64,000 bases of DNA from positions 62,001-126,000 of the forward strand of contig JAFUKM010000001.1 in the NCBI GenBank assembly GCA_017473605.1. Reading direction: 5' to 3'. The notes under the pieces are model-generated. The model saw only the letters and a program-made list of their open reading frames with translations, was not told the origin of the DNA and did not search any database. Positions 60,793 through 64,000 of the stretch are shown here, piece by piece; position 1 is the stretch's first letter, and every line of letters starts with the position of its first letter. The position numbers were made by a program, and so were the translations under genes. The stretch comes from Clostridia bacterium. Lineage in GTDB: Bacteria > Bacillota > Clostridia > Christensenellales > Borkfalkiaceae.

Positions 60793-62067
60793 TTATTCGA
60801 TGGTCACTACGCCGTTTTCCGCGAAATAATCGGAAGAATAAAATGCCGTCAAGCCGTCTAAAAGCGCTTGAAAATCGTCGATTGCAAAACACTCGCAAGC
60901 GGAGTGCATAGCAAGCTGCGCCAGCCCGATATCCGCGCCGTATACGCCCAGCCTTGTTAAAGCGGACACGCCGAGCGTAGAACCGCTTTTCGCGTCTGAA
61001 CGGTTAAAGAAATACTGGTAGGGTACGCCTGCGTTTTCAAACACCGTTTTCACCGTTGCCAGCGTAAGAGAATCGGTAACGTACGCGCCGCCTGCGTGGC
61101 TTTTAATCACGACGCCTCCGCCTAATTTCGTCTTGTTCGTCGGGTCGCTTTTTTCGGGATGGTTGGGGTGCAACGCATGCGCGTTGTCTACGGAAAGGAA
61201 AAAAGACGACGCAAGCGCTTTGTCGTATTCGTTGTCGTCGAAACGGAGCGCAAACGCGATTTTCCGCAAGGTCTTTTCCAAGAAATCGCCGCCTGCGCCT
61301 TGGAGTGTTTGGCTGCCTATTTCTTCGTTGTGGAAAAACGCCGCCACGCATACGCCTTTGTCGGTTTTTGCCGAAAGCAAACCTTGTAAGGAAGCGTAAA
61401 CGCTGGTAAGATTGTCAAGGCGGGGGGAAGCAAAGAATTCCCCGTTTGCGCCGAAAACATACGGTTTTTCCGCGTTGACGGCGAACAAATCGTATGCCAC
61501 GACGTTCTCGCCCGCAAACGCGGTTTCTATCAAATTTCCGTCGTTTAAAGCGTATAACGGCAATGCGTCCGTTTGCAAGTTGACGGCAAAATGGTCGTTG
61601 GCTTCGCGGTTGATATGCAGCGCTTGCGAGGGAATAGTAACTAAAAACGGCGCTTGCGTTGTTTTCGCTTGCAGCTTTCCGTCCGTGTTCGTTACGATTT
61701 GCCCTGCGATTTTCAAGGGTCGGTCGAAAAACGTATACCAAAGCCCGCCGCCGTATCTTTCTACGTTAAGCGAAATCATATTCTCCGTTTTCTTTTCGGG
61801 ATTGGTTTTGATTTTGAGCGCGGGGGAGTCTACGTGCGCCGCCGCAATTTTATATGTGAAATGGTCGAGCTGTCCAACGGTAAACGCAATTAAGCTTGCG
61901 CCCCGTTCCACAAAGTATTTACCGCTTTCGCAAATTTCCCAATCTTGCGTGGGCAAAAGCGGCGTAAAACCGTTTTCCAAAAGCTGCGCTTTTACGTTGT
62001 CTTTTGCGTGGTAAGCGGTGAGAGATTTTTCCAAAAACGCCGATAATTGTTTTGTGAATTCCATCAT
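60793..62067 (-). CDS. M18-family aminopeptidase 2
   Basis: A 424-residue zinc aminopeptidase of the M18 family. The blocks are AAHVDSPALKIK, NVERYGGGLWYTFFDRPL, ASPRLDNLTSVYASL, FHNEEIGSQTLQGAGGDFL and GLAQLAMHSACECF. The sequence differs widely from aminopeptidase 1, so the pair is not a recent duplication. The start at 62067 (MMEFTKQ) has AGGAA upstream. The frame is open for another 120 codons toward 62436, but that stretch crosses the promoter and is not credible. It acts in the cytoplasm. Confidence 0.92.
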   Translation of the reverse strand: MMEFTKQLSAFLEKSLTAYHAKDNVKAQLLENGFTPLLPTQDWEICESGKYFVERGASLIAFTVGQLDHFTYKIAAAHVDSPALKIKTNPEKKTENMISLNVERYGGGLWYTFFDRPLKIAGQIVTNTDGKLQAKTTQAPFLVTIPSQALHINREANDHFAVNLQTDALPLYALNDGNLIETAFAGENVVAYDLFAVNAEKPYVFGANGEFFASPRLDNLTSVYASLQGLLSAKTDKGVCVAAFFHNEEIGSQTLQGAGGDFLEKTLRKIAFALRFDDNEYDKALASSFFLSVDNAHALHPNHPEKSDPTNKTKLGGGVVIKSHAGGAYVTDSLTLATVKTVFENAGVPYQYFFNRSDAKSGSTLGVSALTRLGVYGADIGLAQLAMHSACECFAIDDFQALLDGLTAFYSSDYFAENGVVTIE

Positions 62068-62104
62068 AAACATTTCCTGTACGGTTCGTGTATTTTTCTT
62101 ATCT

Positions 62105-62133
62105 ATTGTAGCACTTTTTACACGCTTTGACAA
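62105..62133 (-). promoter_or_regulatory. Promoter of aminopeptidase 2
   Basis: On the minus strand: TTGTCA (62128-62133), 17 bases, TACAAT (62105-62110). Confidence 0.7.
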
Positions 62134-62247
62134 GCCTTTCCCCCAAAAAAAGAATTGCAAAATCTTTTTCGGCAAGGAATTTTGTGTATAATCGATAACA
62201 AAAAATGAAAATATTATGAAAAGATTAACAAAAAGTTGTTTTCTACT

Positions 62248-62275
62248 TGACAAAACAAGAGAACGGATTATAATA
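62248..62275 (+). promoter_or_regulatory. Promoter of the marR-ABC operon
   Basis: TTGACA (62248-62253), 16 bases, TATAAT (62270-62275). Confidence 0.8.
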
Positions 62276-62307
62276 AAGAGTGAAAAAAAGCAAAGGAGAA
62301 AAAGCAG

Positions 62308-62811
62308 ATGAAAAAGGGTGAAGGCGCGCGTTGCGCAAAACGAATTTCGTCGTGTAAAGAAGAAACGTATCTTGCGAAAATCTTTTCTATGTTGAAAGCG
62401 AGAAACCGTATCGTCTTCCACGACGGAAAAACACATTTTAACGATACGGAGCTACGGTTATTAAGCGAAATCGTATCGGCAATGTACGAAGGAAACCGTT
62501 TGATATCGACACAACTTGCCGATTTGTTGGGGATAACCCGTTCGGCGATTTCACAAATCGTTAACCGTTTGGAAGAACAAGGCGTGGTACAGCGCGTGGC
62601 GGACGAAGTGGATAGAAAGATTGCGTACATAGTACTTGCCGACGGCGTTTTGGAAACGTACGGGGAAGATTTGGAGATTTGTTTCCGCTTCTTACACGAA
62701 GTGGTTGGCAAATTCGGGGAAGAGCGCTTTTTCCGTATGTGCGACGATTTCGAGACGTTTATCAATATGATGAACGACGTATGTAGAGAAATGAAAAAAG
62801 AGCAAAAATAA
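62308..62811 (+). CDS. MarR-family transcriptional regulator
   Basis: A 167-residue winged-helix regulator. The DNA-binding part reads LRLLSEIVSAMYEGNRLIST, QLADLLGITRSAISQIVNRLEEQGVVQRVADEVDRKIAYIVL, the wing ending with DRK as in MarR. Flanking helices form the dimer interface. AAGGAG precedes the ATG. It is followed 21 bases later by an ABC exporter, so it is probably a local repressor that releases when a ligand of the exporter binds. The ligand is unknown. Confidence 0.88.
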   Translation: MKKGEGARCAKRISSCKEETYLAKIFSMLKARNRIVFHDGKTHFNDTELRLLSEIVSAMYEGNRLISTQLADLLGITRSAISQIVNRLEEQGVVQRVADEVDRKIAYIVLADGVLETYGEDLEICFRFLHEVVGKFGEERFFRMCDDFETFINMMNDVCREMKKEQK

Positions 62812-62832
62812 GAATATTTAGAGGAAAAAAGT

Positions 62833-64000
62833 ATGTTGCGCTTAAGGAATATTAAAAAGGATTATAAAGTAGCGGATAACGTCGTGCACGCATTGCAGGG
62901 CGTTACCCTGAATTTCCGTGAAAACGAATTCGTTTCCGTGCTCGGTCCCAGCGGCTGCGGTAAGACGACGCTGCTCAACATTATCGGCGGTTTGGACCAT
63001 TACACGGAAGGCGACCTTGTGATTTGCGGAAAGTCCACCAAAGATTATAAAGACAGGGATTGGGACGTATACCGTAATCACAGAATCGGGTTCGTGTTCC
63101 AATCGTATAATTTGATTCCCCACCAAACGGTGCTCGGAAACGTAGAGCTTGCTTTGACGATAGCGGGCGTTTCGAAATCGGAAAGACGGCAACGCGCGAA
63201 AGAAGCGCTTGAAAAAGTAGGGTTGGGCGCAGAGCTTCATAAGCGTCCCAATCAACTTTCGGGCGGACAAATGCAACGCGTAGCGATAGCACGCGCGCTT
63301 GTCAATAACCCCGAAATTTTGCTCGCGGACGAGCCGACGGGCGCGCTCGATACCACGACGAGTTTGCAAATTATGGAGCTTATCCGTGAAATCGCAGGGG
63401 AACGCTTGGTTATTATGGTTACGCATAACCCCGAAATTGCGGAAAAATATTCTTCGCGTATCGTACGGCTTCAAGACGGCTTGGTTATAGACGATACGAA
63501 CCCGTACGAGCCGACGGAAGAATACGTAAAAGCGGAAGAAGGGGTGGAAGCGTTCGCCGAAGAAGCTACGTCGAAAGGAAAAAAGAAGAAAAAGGAAAAG
63601 GCGGCGATGTCGTTCAAAACGGCGTTGGGTCTTTCCGCCAAGAACCTTTTGACAAAGAAAGGGCGTACGGCGGTAACGAGCATTGCAGGCAGTATCGGTA
63701 TTATCAGCGTTTGTTTAGTGCTTGCGCTCTCCAACGGTTTTAATAATTATATCCTGAAAACGGAAGAGGATATGCTCTCGTCCAACCCCGTGCAAATTAT
63801 GGAAAAGACGACGGATATGGACGCGATTATGTCGGGCATGCAAGAGATTGAAGAACCGGATTTGACAAAACTCAACAGCCAAGTATACGTCAACTCGTTC
63901 TTGACGAATATCGCGCAGGGTATGCAGGTAGAGAATAACCTTACCGACGAATATATCGAATATTTGGAAAGTATGGACGAAAGCTACTATTCGGCAATCC
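62833..64000 (+). CDS. MacB-like ABC exporter, ATPase fused to permease (cut by window end)
   Basis: The first 389 residues of a gene that runs off the window. The ATPase domain is complete: Walker A GPSGCGKTTLLNIIGGLD, QSYNLIPHQTVLGNV, signature LSGGQMQRVAIARAL, Walker B ILLADEPTGALD and the switch His in VTHNPE. It is of the LolD/MacB type. A Lys-rich linker (SKGKKKKKEKAA) joins it to a permease with LTKKGRTAVTSIAGSIGIISVCLVLALSNGFNNYI, a membrane helix near residue 295, and the start of a large external domain. GAGGAAA precedes the ATG. Export of a peptide or drug under MarR control is likely but not shown. Confidence 0.9.
   Translation, partial: MLRLRNIKKDYKVADNVVHALQGVTLNFRENEFVSVLGPSGCGKTTLLNIIGGLDHYTEGDLVICGKSTKDYKDRDWDVYRNHRIGFVFQSYNLIPHQTVLGNVELALTIAGVSKSERRQRAKEALEKVGLGAELHKRPNQLSGGQMQRVAIARALVNNPEILLADEPTGALDTTTSLQIMELIREIAGERLVIMVTHNPEIAEKYSSRIVRLQDGLVIDDTNPYEPTEEYVKAEEGVEAFAEEATSKGKKKKKEKAAMSFKTALGLSAKNLLTKKGRTAVTSIAGSIGIISVCLVLALSNGFNNYILKTEEDMLSSNPVQIMEKTTDMDAIMSGMQEIEEPDLTKLNSQVYVNSFLTNIAQGMQVENNLTDEYIEYLESMDESYYSAI

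Overview
The window looks like chromosome from an uncultured, low-to-mid-GC member of the Bacillota, most likely class Clostridia. The signs are textbook sigma-A promoters (TTGACA, 17-nt spacer, TATAAT), strong AGGAG ribosome sites, a type 1B dihydroorotate dehydrogenase (PyrD/PyrK), NiaR, RqcP, DUF1540 and DUF1846 proteins, meso-diaminopimelate dehydrogenase, a minimal SufBC-like (Sms) pair and pyruvate formate-lyase. This placement is inferred from gene content; no rRNA lies in the window. No tRNA, rRNA, CRISPR array, transposase or prophage structural gene was seen.

Layout. 1-7 kb: a metallophosphoesterase that appears to be leaderless, then a pyrimidine operon pyrB-pyrC-pyrF-pyrK-pyrD-pyrE, followed by trpS. 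Three of its gene junctions carry structured repeats. 8-16 kb: niaR divergent from a nicotinamidase-like gene, HU, rplI-yitT, a DUF1540 peptide, an EIIC-like transporter with a PHP phosphoesterase, DUF1846 and a Nudix hydrolase. 16-26 kb: purA; a small Xre regulator divergent from a BspA-type leucine-rich lipoprotein with two matching operators; ddh; a Sel1-repeat protein with a very uniform repeat array; a YwaF-like membrane protein; and a roughly 1 kb mini-island between two copies of the radA 3' end. 26-37 kb: radA, ispDF, rqcP, rpoB, rpoC. 36.5-42.3 kb: pflA, a thioredoxin-like gene, a pyruvate formate-lyase whose glycyl-radical domain is a separate gene, a ComEC-like MBL protein and a ThiF-family enzyme. 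42.3-46.3 kb (minus strand): metY, metA, a Cys-rich lipoprotein and an Lgt-like enzyme with a SHOCT tail. 46.4-53.7 kb: an oligopeptide ABC transporter whose OppC-type permease has an RCC1-like beta-propeller inserted in its first external loop. 53.8-64 kb: a CNNM/CBS protein, a YgjP-like peptidase, a transglutaminase lipoprotein, smsC-smsB, two convergent M18 aminopeptidases, and a MarR regulator followed by an ABC exporter cut by the window edge.

The best candidates for undescribed biology are: (1) the split pyruvate formate-lyase; (2) the RCC1-OppC fusion; (3) a three-copy intergenic multi-hairpin element with compensatory changes in its stems (3051-3196, 6048-6203, 59177-59286); (4) a second short inverted-repeat element with GTGAA...TTCAC ends found just ahead of pyrD, radA and metA; and (5) the radA-tail mini-island, built like the Xre/LRR locus: a small Xre regulator facing a membrane or lipoprotein gene, with palindromic operators inside the promoter spacer.
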